From: JBBRHH01 sp038222915
GTDB lineage: Bacteria > Planctomycetota > Phycisphaerae > Tepidisphaerales > Tepidisphaeraceae
Length of the DNA stretch: 10,687 nt
NCBI GenBank assembly: GCA_038222915.1
Contig: JBBRHH010000170.1
Location: 1-10,687, forward strand
Reading direction: 5' to 3'
Shown: positions 1 through 6,207 of the stretch, piece after piece
Position numbering within the stretch: position 1 is the first letter of the stretch
How the letters are laid out: every line of letters begins with the position of its first letter
Notes under the pieces: generated by a model
What the model saw: the letters and a program-made list of their open reading frames with translations, nothing else
Database searches by the model: none
What the model was told of the DNA's origin: nothing
Made by a program: the position numbers and the translations under genes

Positions 1-149
1 ATGAGGGCCGAGCGGAGGAAACTTTTCAATTGATTGCGATCGGCGAGGAGGCCATGCTTCCAGGTCGCTTCGAGGCCGCCGCTGTGGGCGAAAGCGCCAG
101 AGGGGAAGGCTGAGTCAGTGAGTTGCCAGATGAGCCAGTCGGAGGGCAT
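1..149 (-). CDS. ureF: Urease accessory protein UreF, N-terminal part (truncated by window edge)
   Basis: The minus strand read from an ATG at 149 encodes about 49 residues and runs open off the left edge. Residues 5-27 contain the UreF amino-terminal signature: W-L-I-W-Q-L-T-D-S-A-F-P-S-G-A-F, then H-S-G-G-L-E. UreF family members carry the same L-x-D/P-SAFPxGAFxHSxGLE block. UreF is a cytosolic GTPase-activating partner of UreG and, with UreD/UreH and UreG, loads nickel into apo-urease. The ATG at 149 is preferred because the homologous region begins there. An in-frame ATG at 233 would add 28 unconserved residues and would overlap the putative ureE promoter. No strong ribosome binding site precedes either start. 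The gene is divergent from ureE, and the rest of the urease cluster (ureG often follows ureF) presumably lies left of the window. Confidence 0.88.
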   Translation of the reverse strand, partial: MPSDWLIWQLTDSAFPSGAFAHSGGLEATWKHGLLADRNQLKSFLRSAL

Positions 150-208
150 AGGATGAGAAATTGTGCGCAGTGGAAGGACTATGGTGGACAATAGCAGACG
201 TGTTGGAG

Positions 209-225
209 TTGGCAACCGTTTTGCT
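209..225 (+). promoter_or_regulatory. Sigma-54-like (-24/-12) promoter ahead of ureE
   Basis: The 17 bases TTGGCAACCGTTTTGCT match the sigma-54 consensus YTGGCACGrNNNTTGCW at 11 of 14 defined positions. The invariant GG (211-212) and GC (223-224) are separated by exactly 10 bases. Transcription would start near 236, about 28 bases before the first ureE ATG. Urease genes are commonly under nitrogen control, which fits. This is a match by eye, with no scan of the background frequency. Confidence 0.5.
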
Positions 226-263
226 GTGGGCATGAATCGTTTCGACGAGCGGTACCCTCCGAT

Positions 264-770
264 ATGATTCGTGCGGCCATGATCATCGAGCAGATTTGTG
301 GAAATATCTTCGATTCATCCACGGAAGTGAACGATGCGATTGCGCGGGATGATCTGGACCTGGAGTGGCACGAGTGCAATCTGCGGGCGATCCGACGGCG
401 ATCGCGGTCGGGTCGCGAGATTGCGATTTTGCTGCCCCTGGGGGTGAGCCTTCGGCATGGGGATATTCTGGTTGCGGGCGATGCGTGGCGGGTGGTGGTG
501 AATCTTCGGCCGTGTGCGGTCATTGTGGTCACTCCCCGGAACATGCAGGAGATGGCAATTCTGGCTTGCGAGCTGGGGAATCTGCACGTGCCGGTACAGG
601 CGACGGAGCGGGAGCTGATTGTCTTGAATGATGGGCCGACGATGGGGGTGCTTCGACAATACAACGCGACGTATGAAGAGCAGACGCGGCGGTTTTCGCC
701 GATGCGCGCATCAGTGTTGACCCGGCCGCGGCTGTCAGAGTCTTTTGCCGCGAATCGGGTCAGCAGATAA
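264..770 (+). CDS. ureE: Urease accessory protein UreE (nickel metallochaperone)
   Basis: UreE is a cytosolic dimer that delivers Ni2+ to the UreDFG-urease activation complex. This 168-residue frame shows both UreE domains. The N-terminal peptide-binding-like domain has D-L-E-W-H-E-C, then R-S-G-R-E-I-A-I-L-L-P and L-R-H-G-D-I-L. The C-terminal metal-binding domain has E-L-G-N-L-H-V-P-V-Q, whose His corresponds to the conserved dimer-interface nickel ligand (His96 in Klebsiella UreE). There is no His-rich tail, so it is a short, minimal UreE. Two starts are possible. The ATG at 264 is given, but the ATG at 279 (M-I-I-E-Q-I-C-G-N) matches the usual UreE amino terminus better; neither has a clear ribosome binding site. 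The stop at 770 is 6 bases from the stop of the convergent cupin gene. Sitting alone and divergent from ureF is unusual for ureE. Confidence 0.9.
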   Translation: MIRAAMIIEQICGNIFDSSTEVNDAIARDDLDLEWHECNLRAIRRRSRSGREIAILLPLGVSLRHGDILVAGDAWRVVVNLRPCAVIVVTPRNMQEMAILACELGNLHVPVQATERELIVLNDGPTMGVLRQYNATYEEQTRRFSPMRASVLTRPRLSESFAANRVSR

Positions 771-776
771 GTAATA

Positions 777-1133
777 CTATTTGTCGTGGAAGCGGACTGG
801 TTGTTCCCACATGACCAGGACAATGCTGCCGTGCTCGTTGTGCACGGCATGGGAACTTCCGGGCGGATTGGTGAGCATGGTGCCGGCCGGATATTCGCCG
901 CGATGATCGCTTTGCGCACCGCGCAGAATGAAAATGTGTTCGTTGCCGAGATGTTCGTGAATGGGAACACCCGCGCCCCGTTCGTATTTGAGCAGGGCGG
1001 CGGATGGACCGGTTTCCTGGTTGCCGTAGAGACGGAAGATGCTCACGCCTTTGTGAAACGGCTGCCACTCGAGATGTTCAAGAGGCGGAAGATTATCAAA
1101 GACGTCCTTTGATCGCGGTGGGTTGCTGTGCAA
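777..1133 (-). CDS. Small ChrR-type cupin protein, last gene of the operon
   Basis: This 118-residue single-domain cupin has both canonical motifs without a mismatch. Motif 1, G(X)5HXH(X)3E(X)6G, uses Gly53, His59, His61, Glu65 and Gly72. Motif 2, G(X)5PXG(X)2H(X)3N, uses Gly84, Pro90, Gly92, His95 and Asn99. The three His and one Glu should bind a metal (Zn, Mn, Fe or Ni). The neighbouring W-Q-P-F-x-K-G-V-x-I-x-R-L-Y-G block resembles the cupin half of ChrR anti-sigma factors, but no anti-sigma domain is present. Translation must start at TTG 1133. There is no in-frame ATG near the beginning, a stop lies at 1152-1154, and a GGAG site (1141-1144) sits 7 bases upstream. The gene overlaps the 3' end of the preceding hydrolase by 38 bases, so the two are probably translationally coupled. 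Its function is unknown; a role in triuret/biuret breakdown or sensing is inferred only from position. Confidence 0.85.
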   Translation of the reverse strand: MHSNPPRSKDVFDNLPPLEHLEWQPFHKGVSIFRLYGNQETGPSAALLKYERGAGVPIHEHLGNEHIFILRGAQSDHRGEYPAGTMLTNPPGSSHAVHNEHGSIVLVMWEQPVRFHDK

Positions 1134-1800
1134 TGCGGTTCTCCAACGAATTTATAAGCTGATCGAGCGTTGCGGTCCAACCCACGATGCCGCCCTGGGC
1201 TCGAACCATCTCAAGGGTAGCCTGTTTGAACGCGGGAAAATAGCTCTCGGTGCAATCTTCGAGCAATAAGCATTCGTAGCCACGATCGTTGGCCTCGCGC
1301 ATGGTTGTCTGGACACAGACTTCGGTCGTCACTCCAGCGATGACGAGATGCGTGATCTTGCGTTCGCGGAGGATCATTTGAAGATCGGTGCGGAAGAAAG
1401 CGCCTTTGCCGGGCTTGTCGAGGACGATTTCGCCGGGAGCCGGGGCGAGCTCGGGGATGATGGCATTGCCGGGCTCGCCGGTGATGAGGATCCGACCCAT
1501 TGGACCTTTGTCGCCGATTCGGAGCCTGGCGTTGCCGCGGCCGTGTTTTGCGGGCGGGCAGTCGGTCATGTCGGCGTGATGTCCTTCGCGGGTATGAATG
1601 ATGGGCAGCTTGTGCTGGCGGAAGAGATCGATGGCGCGGCGGACTGTGGGGATGATGGTGCGCAGGCGAGCCACATCATTGCCGAGCGCGTCGCCGAATC
1701 CACCGGGCTCGACGAAGTCGCGCTGCATGTCGATGACGATCAATGCAAGGCCGGGTACAGGAGATGTGTAGTCGTAGGGTTTTGCGGGGACGGTGATCAT
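1096..1800 (-). CDS. trtA: Isochorismatase-like cysteine hydrolase, probable triuret hydrolase TrtA
   Basis: The 234-residue protein has the complete isochorismatase-like catalytic triad: Asp24 (V-I-D-M-Q-R-D-F), Lys129 (L-D-K-P-G-K-G) and Cys162 (T-T-E-V-C-V). Gln202 lies where BiuH keeps its substrate-binding Gln. It is a clear paralogue of the biuH product three genes upstream in the cluster, sharing T-H-T-R-E-G-H, G-E-I-x-x-D-K-P-G-K-G and T-T-M-R-E-A-N-D-R-G-Y-E-C. TrtA has been described as a BiuH homologue encoded beside biuH that hydrolyses triuret to carboxybiuret and ammonia, with biuret formed by spontaneous decarboxylation. Position and similarity support that call. Ureidoacrylate or another ureido-compound amidohydrolase is the alternative. 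The ATG at 1800 is 7 bases past the ATPase stop. The frame is open upstream to 2088, but that part lies antiparallel in phase within the ATPase gene and shows no family homology. Confidence 0.72.
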   Translation of the reverse strand: MITVPAKPYDYTSPVPGLALIVIDMQRDFVEPGGFGDALGNDVARLRTIIPTVRRAIDLFRQHKLPIIHTREGHHADMTDCPPAKHGRGNARLRIGDKGPMGRILITGEPGNAIIPELAPAPGEIVLDKPGKGAFFRTDLQMILRERKITHLVIAGVTTEVCVQTTMREANDRGYECLLLEDCTESYFPAFKQATLEMVRAQGGIVGWTATLDQLINSLENRIAQQPTAIKGRL

Positions 1801-1807
1801 GGCGTTC

Positions 1808-3388
1808 TCAATGTTCAGCGCCGTGGCCCGCCATATGACGTCCGATGACAGCGATGTCTGCTTCGGCCGCCGGTGTTTCGTAGACGAATTTCCCATCGAA
1901 CATGACGACGATGCGGTCGGAGAGCTCGAAGACTTCGTCGAGATCTTCGCTGACGAGGAGAACGGCCGCGCCGCGGTTTCGGGCGGCCATGATCTGGGAG
2001 CGGATTTCAGCGACGGCGGCGAAATCGAGGCCGAAGCAGGGATTGGCGGCGATGAGAACTTCGACGCCTTCAGACAGCTCGCGCGCAAGGACGGCGCGCT
2101 GAACGTTGCCGCCGGAGAGGTCGCGGATGGGGGTTTCGTGTGAGGGGGTTTTTACGCGATATTTGCCAATGAGGTCGTGGGCCTGGCGTGTTACCTGCGG
2201 GCCATGGAGGAAGAAGCGACCCAGCGTGAAGGGTGCGCGGTCGAAATTTCGGAAGGCCATGTTGTGTGCGACGCTCATATTGGGGACGCAGGTGTTGCGG
2301 AGCGGCTCTTCGGGGAGGCAGTTTACTTTGTGTTTGCGGATCTCGCCGCGGGTGGCGCGGTAGCGCTCGCCGTGGACGTTGACCTGGCCGCCGCTGGCGC
2401 GGCGCTGGCCGCCGAGGACTTCGACGAGCTCGCTTTGTCCGTTGCCGGAGACGCCGGCGATGCCGACGACTTCGCCGGCGTGGACGGTGAGGTGAAGATC
2501 TTCCAGCGCGGCGACGCCTGTTTCATCGAGGGCGTGCAGGCCATCGATGTGCAGGTGTGGCTTGCCTTTTTCGTGTTGAACGCGATCGGCGATGCGGGCC
2601 GTTTGTTCCGAGCCGATCATCATCTCGGCCATGGCGGCGGGAGTGAGATCTTTCACGCTGCCAGCGCCAACGAACTTTCCGGTGCGGAGGACAGTCACAT
2701 CGTCGGCGAACTTCATGACTTCGCGGAACTTGTGCGTGATCATGAGGACGGTGAGGTCGCCCGCGACGGTCATAGCCTTCAACATGTTCAAGACTTCGTC
2801 CGCCTCGTTGGGCGTCAGCACCGATGTCGGCTCGTCGAGAAAGAGGAGTTTGTTCTTGAGGTAGAGCTGTTTGACGATTTCAAGCTTCTGTTTTTGACCG
2901 GCCGCGAGGGATCGGACTGGAGCGTTGATGTCGAGGAAGAACGGTGTCGTCTTCATGAAGGCCCGGAGCTGCTCCTTCTCGGCCTTCCAATCGATACGCA
3001 TGGGGATATCGCCGCGGGAGAGAACCAGATTTTCGGCGACGGTCATGTTCTGCACGAGCGTAAAATGCTGGTAGACCATGCCGATGCTGAAGTTCTTGGC
3101 TTCGCGCGGGCTCTTGATGTTTACGGGTTTTCCGTCGAGGAGGATTTTGCCCGAGTCGGCGTGGTAGTAGCCCATGATGCATTTGACGATGGTGCTTTTT
3201 CCTGCGCCGTTGCCGCCGAGCAGGGCGTGGACGGTGCCGGGGCGGACTTTGAGCGTGACATCATCGAGGGCCAGGACCGGGCCGAAACGCTTGGTGATGT
3301 TGAGGGCTTCGAGGCCGGGCGCGGTGATGGGGCCATTGTTGGTTTTATGGACGGCGGTGCTCGGGGTCGAGACAAGTGTTGTGCTCAT
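1808..3388 (-). CDS. ABC transporter ATPase with two nucleotide-binding domains (BMP-type uptake system)
   Basis: This 526-residue protein energises the transporter formed with the two permeases and the BMP lipoprotein. The first domain (about 27-265) has Walker A G-G-N-G-A-G-K-S-T near residue 58, Q-loop Y-Q-H-F, a signature-like S-L-A-A-G-Q-K-Q-K, Walker B L-L-F-L-D-E-P-T-S and switch I-T-H-K. The second domain has the degenerate P-loop G-V-S-G-N-G-Q-S lacking Lys, signature L-S-G-G-N-V-Q-R and A-A-N-P-C-F-G-L-D instead of a full Walker B. A degenerate second site is normal in the RbsA/YufO-like ATPases of nucleoside and simple-sugar importers. The ATG at 3388 overlaps the biuH stop in an ATGA arrangement, indicating translational coupling. 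Finding a hydrolase gene between permease and ATPase genes ties the importer to the hydrolase substrate. Confidence 0.95.
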   Translation of the reverse strand: MSTTLVSTPSTAVHKTNNGPITAPGLEALNITKRFGPVLALDDVTLKVRPGTVHALLGGNGAGKSTIVKCIMGYYHADSGKILLDGKPVNIKSPREAKNFSIGMVYQHFTLVQNMTVAENLVLSRGDIPMRIDWKAEKEQLRAFMKTTPFFLDINAPVRSLAAGQKQKLEIVKQLYLKNKLLFLDEPTSVLTPNEADEVLNMLKAMTVAGDLTVLMITHKFREVMKFADDVTVLRTGKFVGAGSVKDLTPAAMAEMMIGSEQTARIADRVQHEKGKPHLHIDGLHALDETGVAALEDLHLTVHAGEVVGIAGVSGNGQSELVEVLGGQRRASGGQVNVHGERYRATRGEIRKHKVNCLPEEPLRNTCVPNMSVAHNMAFRNFDRAPFTLGRFFLHGPQVTRQAHDLIGKYRVKTPSHETPIRDLSGGNVQRAVLARELSEGVEVLIAANPCFGLDFAAVAEIRSQIMAARNRGAAVLLVSEDLDEVFELSDRIVVMFDGKFVYETPAAEADIAVIGRHMAGHGAEH

Positions 3389-4068
3389 GAGATTCCCGTG
3401 ACAAAGTCGTTGGAATTCGAGATGGCTCCGAAGACGCCACCCTGCATAGTGACCATTTTGACGGCGGCATCGTGATTGCCGCGGTCGGTCGCGGCACAGC
3501 AGTCTTCAAGCAGGACGCATTCGTAGCCCCGGTCGTTGGCTTCACGCATCGTTGTGTGCACACACACATCGGTGGTGATGCCGGTGAGCACGATGTTGGC
3601 GATGCCCTTCTGGCGGAGGATCAGGTCGAGATCGGTGGCACAGAAGGAGCCTTTGCCGGGCTTGTCGATGATGATCTCGCCTTCTAGTGGGTAGAGCTCG
3701 GGGATGATGTCCCAGCCGGGCTGGCCGCGCACGAGGACTCGGCCGCAGGGGCCTGCGTCGCCGATGCCAGCGCCCATCTGCCGCGAGCGCCAACGCTTGT
3801 TGGCCGGGAGGTCGGCAAGGTCGGGGCGGTGGCCTTCGCGGGTGTGGGTGATGTGGAATCCACTCTTTCGCATGGCCGAGAGGACTTTATTGATCGGCTC
3901 GATGCAGGCGCGGCTTTGAGAGATGTCGTAACCCATGAGTTCGACGTAGCCACCCTTGCCGCAGAAATCGGTCTGCATGTCGATGATGATGAGGGCCGTG
4001 TTGTCGGGGCGGAGGTCGCCGTTCCAAGGCCAGGCGTACGGGGTGGATTTGATAAAGCGCGTAGACAT
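3385..4068 (-). CDS. biuH: Biuret hydrolase BiuH (biuret amidohydrolase)
   Basis: The 227-residue isochorismatase-like cysteine hydrolase is a very close match to my memory of Rhizobium leguminosarum BiuH, which converts biuret to allophanate plus ammonia. Asp30, Lys136, Cys169 and Gln209 each sit exactly six residues before the published Asp36, Lys142, Cys175 and Gln215 of that enzyme. Long blocks such as A-L-I-I-I-D-M-Q-T-D-F-C-G-K-G-G-Y, G-H-R-P-D-L-A-D-L-P-A-N-K-R-W and P-G-W-D-I-I-P-E-L-Y-P also match. The ATG at 4068 begins M-S-T-R-F-I; the open frame extends to 4620, but that part is the shadow of the permease gene. The start is 20 bases after the permease stop, with no strong ribosome binding site. 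The stop overlaps the ATPase start. The protein is probably cytosolic, as it lacks a signal peptide. Confidence 0.92.
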   Translation of the reverse strand: MSTRFIKSTPYAWPWNGDLRPDNTALIIIDMQTDFCGKGGYVELMGYDISQSRACIEPINKVLSAMRKSGFHITHTREGHRPDLADLPANKRWRSRQMGAGIGDAGPCGRVLVRGQPGWDIIPELYPLEGEIIIDKPGKGSFCATDLDLILRQKGIANIVLTGITTDVCVHTTMREANDRGYECVLLEDCCAATDRGNHDAAVKMVTMQGGVFGAISNSNDFVTGIS

Positions 4069-4088
4069 TTTTTTACTTCGGCCGGGTA

Positions 4089-5009
4089 TTAGCGGCTGGC
4101 AGCTCCGAGCTCGGCGGGAGCGCCGACGAAAGTTCGAGTTGGGGAGCAGGTGATGATCATGATTACGAGCGTCAGCACATACGGTGCAGCGCCGAAGAGG
4201 TAGATGTTGGAGCTGTAGCCGTTGGCCTGAAGGGCGGGGCCCAGAGCGCCAGCGCCGCCGAAGAGGAGCGCGGCGTAGAGGCACTGGATGGGGTTCCAGC
4301 GAGCGAAGATGACCAACGCGACGGCGATCAGGCCTTGGCCGCTGGAGATGGCCGGGTTCCAGACGCCTGGATAGTAGAGGGACAGGAAGGAGCCACCGAT
4401 ACCGGCGAGAAAGCCGCCAGCGACGGTGGCGAGGAGGCGGACGTTGTTGATACTGTAGCCCATGGCGCGGGCGGAGTCGGCGCTTTCGCCAACCACGCGA
4501 ACGATCAGCCCCCAGCGCGTGTTGTTCAATGCCCAGAGCATGAGCGGCGCCAAGGCGACACCAACGAGAAACAGGATGTTGATCTGCAATGCCTGACGGA
4601 TCTGCGGGGCACTGCTCCAATTGCCCAGGTTGAGCGAGGGAAGCTGCGGGGGGCTGAGATGGATCAGTGGACGGCCGAGGAAGAAGGCGAGGCCCATACC
4701 GAAGAACATCAGGCCGATGCCGACAGCGATGTCATTCACGCGTGGTCGGCTGCATAGAAAGGCGTGGAGAGCGCCGAGTATTGCGCCACCAGTGCCAGCG
4801 GCTAGGACGCCGAGCCATGGCGAGCCGGTGTAATATGAAACGGCGTAGGCGGACATGGCGCCCATGACGAGGGTGCCTTCGAGGCCGAGGTTGATCCGGC
4901 CGCTTTTTTCGGTGAGGCACTCGCCGAGACTGACAAAGAGAAAAGGTGCGCTGACGCGGAGTGCGCCGCCGACGACGGAGAGGGGGATGGCGAGAGCGGC
5001 ATTAAGCAC
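4089..5009 (-). CDS. ABC transporter permease, BPD_transp_2 family (YufQ-like)
   Basis: This 306-residue inner-membrane protein belongs to the branched-chain/ribose/nucleoside type permeases. It has eight or more hydrophobic segments and the family block S-G-R-I-N-L-G-L-E-G near residue 40, followed by A-M-S-A-Y and then R-P-R-V-N-D-I-A-V-G-I-G. This resembles the second permease (YufQ/NupQ type) of BMP-dependent systems. Translation starts at GTG 5009, supported by a near-perfect GGAGG site at 5016-5020 with a 6-base spacer. The start overlaps the previous permease stop by 8 bases. An ATG at 5002 is in a different position and would lose the spacing. Substrate cannot be read from the permease itself; genome context suggests triuret, biuret or related ureides. 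Confidence 0.94.
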   Translation of the reverse strand: MLNAALAIPLSVVGGALRVSAPFLFVSLGECLTEKSGRINLGLEGTLVMGAMSAYAVSYYTGSPWLGVLAAGTGGAILGALHAFLCSRPRVNDIAVGIGLMFFGMGLAFFLGRPLIHLSPPQLPSLNLGNWSSAPQIRQALQINILFLVGVALAPLMLWALNNTRWGLIVRVVGESADSARAMGYSINNVRLLATVAGGFLAGIGGSFLSLYYPGVWNPAISSGQGLIAVALVIFARWNPIQCLYAALLFGGAGALGPALQANGYSSNIYLFGAAPYVLTLVIMIITCSPTRTFVGAPAELGAASR

Positions 5010-6108
5010 TGGCCACCTCCGGTTGCGCGAGTACTGCGAAGCCGGTGAACTTGTCCTCGGTGCGGGGCTGGAAGATTTTGAAGCGGCCGTAGAACGACTC
5101 GCTGGCGAGAATGAGGACGAAAAGAATTCCCTGGAGAACCAATACAGTTGCGTCGGGGAGGTTCATGTGAATCTGGAGTTTGCCATTGCTGGCGTTGATA
5201 CCGCCCAGCAAGAGGGCAACTGGGATAATGCCCAATGGACTATGTCTGGCCATGAAGGCGACGAGAATTCCGGTGTAGCCGTAGCCCACGATGATGCCAG
5301 GAGCGTTGGCGGATTTTTGTACGGCGGCGACTTCGATCATGCCAGCGAGCCCGGCGGCAGCACCGGCCAGGAAGCAGATCAGGAGGGTCAGTTGTCCAAC
5401 GGAGAGGCCGGCGATTCTGGCTGCCCGGAGATTGCCGCCGACGATTCGTGCGGAGAAGCCGAAGGTTGTGTGCTGAATGAGAACGTAGAAAACGAGACAG
5501 ACGACGACGCCGATGAGGAGTCCCCAGTGGACGTCGAGGCCGGGGATTTTGCCGATCATGTTGGCGACGCCAATTTCCCATGTGGAGGGTTTGTTGGTCG
5601 TTGCCGGGTCGCGCCAGGGACCTTCAACCAGGTGGTTGAAGATTGCGATGGCGATGTAGGTGAGCAGAAGGCTGCTGATGGTTTCGTTCACGCCGCGGTA
5701 GTAGCGGAGTGCGCCCGCGAGCATGATCCATGAGCCGCCGGCGCAAATGCCGGCGATGGCCATTGCGGGCATGACGACCATGGGCGACGAATGCTGGAAA
5801 ACGTGTGCGGTGCCGGCGGCGGCCAAAGCGCCCAGAGCGAGTGCGCCCTCGCCGCCGATGATGACCATTCCCAATCTGGCCGGCAGGGCGGTGCAAAGTC
5901 CCGCCAGAAGAAGGGGAGCGGTGACCTGTAGCGTGCGCTGCCAGGCCATCTGCGTTCCGAAGCCGCCACGAAAGAGCCAGCCATACGCTTCAAACGGGTC
6001 GACTCCGCAGCAGCGTAGAAAAATTCCAAAAAGGATCAGGGCCGCGACCAACGCGACCAATGGGATGACAATCGCTTCGATGCCTCGGCGCGGGCTGGGC
6101 AGACTCAT
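5002..6108 (-). CDS. ABC transporter permease, BPD_transp_2 family (YufP-like)
   Basis: This 368-residue inner-membrane protein has about eight to ten membrane-spanning stretches. The first is at residues 9-30, after a short basic N-terminus (P-R-R-G). The conserved R-Y-Y-R-G-V-N-E-T-I-S-S-L-L-L-T-Y block is the hallmark of the first permease in BMP/nucleoside-type importers (YufP/NupP type). The L-G-M-V-I-I-G-G-E-G block corresponds to the family N-x-G-x-E-G motif. ATG 6108 is preceded by GGAGAG 5 bases upstream. The C-terminus overlaps the next permease gene by 8 bases, so the two subunits should be made in equal amounts as a heterodimer. A 99-base gap with a strong hairpin separates it from the binding-protein gene. 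Confidence 0.94.
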   Translation of the reverse strand: MSLPSPRRGIEAIVIPLVALVAALILFGIFLRCCGVDPFEAYGWLFRGGFGTQMAWQRTLQVTAPLLLAGLCTALPARLGMVIIGGEGALALGALAAAGTAHVFQHSSPMVVMPAMAIAGICAGGSWIMLAGALRYYRGVNETISSLLLTYIAIAIFNHLVEGPWRDPATTNKPSTWEIGVANMIGKIPGLDVHWGLLIGVVVCLVFYVLIQHTTFGFSARIVGGNLRAARIAGLSVGQLTLLICFLAGAAAGLAGMIEVAAVQKSANAPGIIVGYGYTGILVAFMARHSPLGIIPVALLLGGINASNGKLQIHMNLPDATVLVLQGILFVLILASESFYGRFKIFQPRTEDKFTGFAVLAQPEVASA

Positions 6109-6156
6109 CGCATCTCTCCGGTAGCCACTTTTACACTCGCCTCAAGCTGAAAATTG

Positions 6157-6189
6157 GCCTCTCTCCCGGCCTGTCGCCGGGAGAGAGGC
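6157..6189 (-). terminator. Intercistronic hairpin between binding-protein and permease genes
   Basis: GCCTCTCTCCCGGC and GCCGGGAGAGAGGC form a perfect 14-bp stem around the 5-base loop. It begins 18 bases after the BMP gene stop. On the minus strand it is followed only by CAATTTTCAG, a poor T-tract, so it is more likely a partial terminator or 3'-stabilising structure that lets the binding protein be made in excess over the permeases, as known for other ABC operons. On the plus strand it is followed by TTCGTTTTTG, but no plus-strand gene is present. Confidence 0.6.
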
Positions 6190-6207
6190 TTCGTTTTTGA
6201 AAGGGCA

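Noticed and set aside
231..233. Alternative upstream ATG for ureF
   Set aside because: It would add 28 unconserved residues and overlap the putative ureE promoter; homology begins at ATG 149.
179..970. Minus-strand open frame of 263 codons opposite ureE
   Set aside because: It overlaps ureE antisense and the cupin in another frame; composition is Arg/Ser-rich with no family resemblance.
1801..2088. Upstream extension of the TrtA-like reading frame
   Set aside because: The extension lies inside the ATPase gene and has no isochorismatase homology; ATG 1800 directly precedes the family's normal N-terminus.
2177..3475. Long open frame of 432 codons on the plus strand opposite the ABC ATPase
   Set aside because: It is an antisense shadow of a clear ABC ATPase and biuH; its protein is low-complexity (Asp, Glu, Ala, Val-rich) with no recognisable domain.
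4069..4620. Upstream extension of the biuH reading frame
   Set aside because: It is an Arg/Pro-rich out-of-frame translation of the permease gene; BiuH homology starts at ATG 4068.
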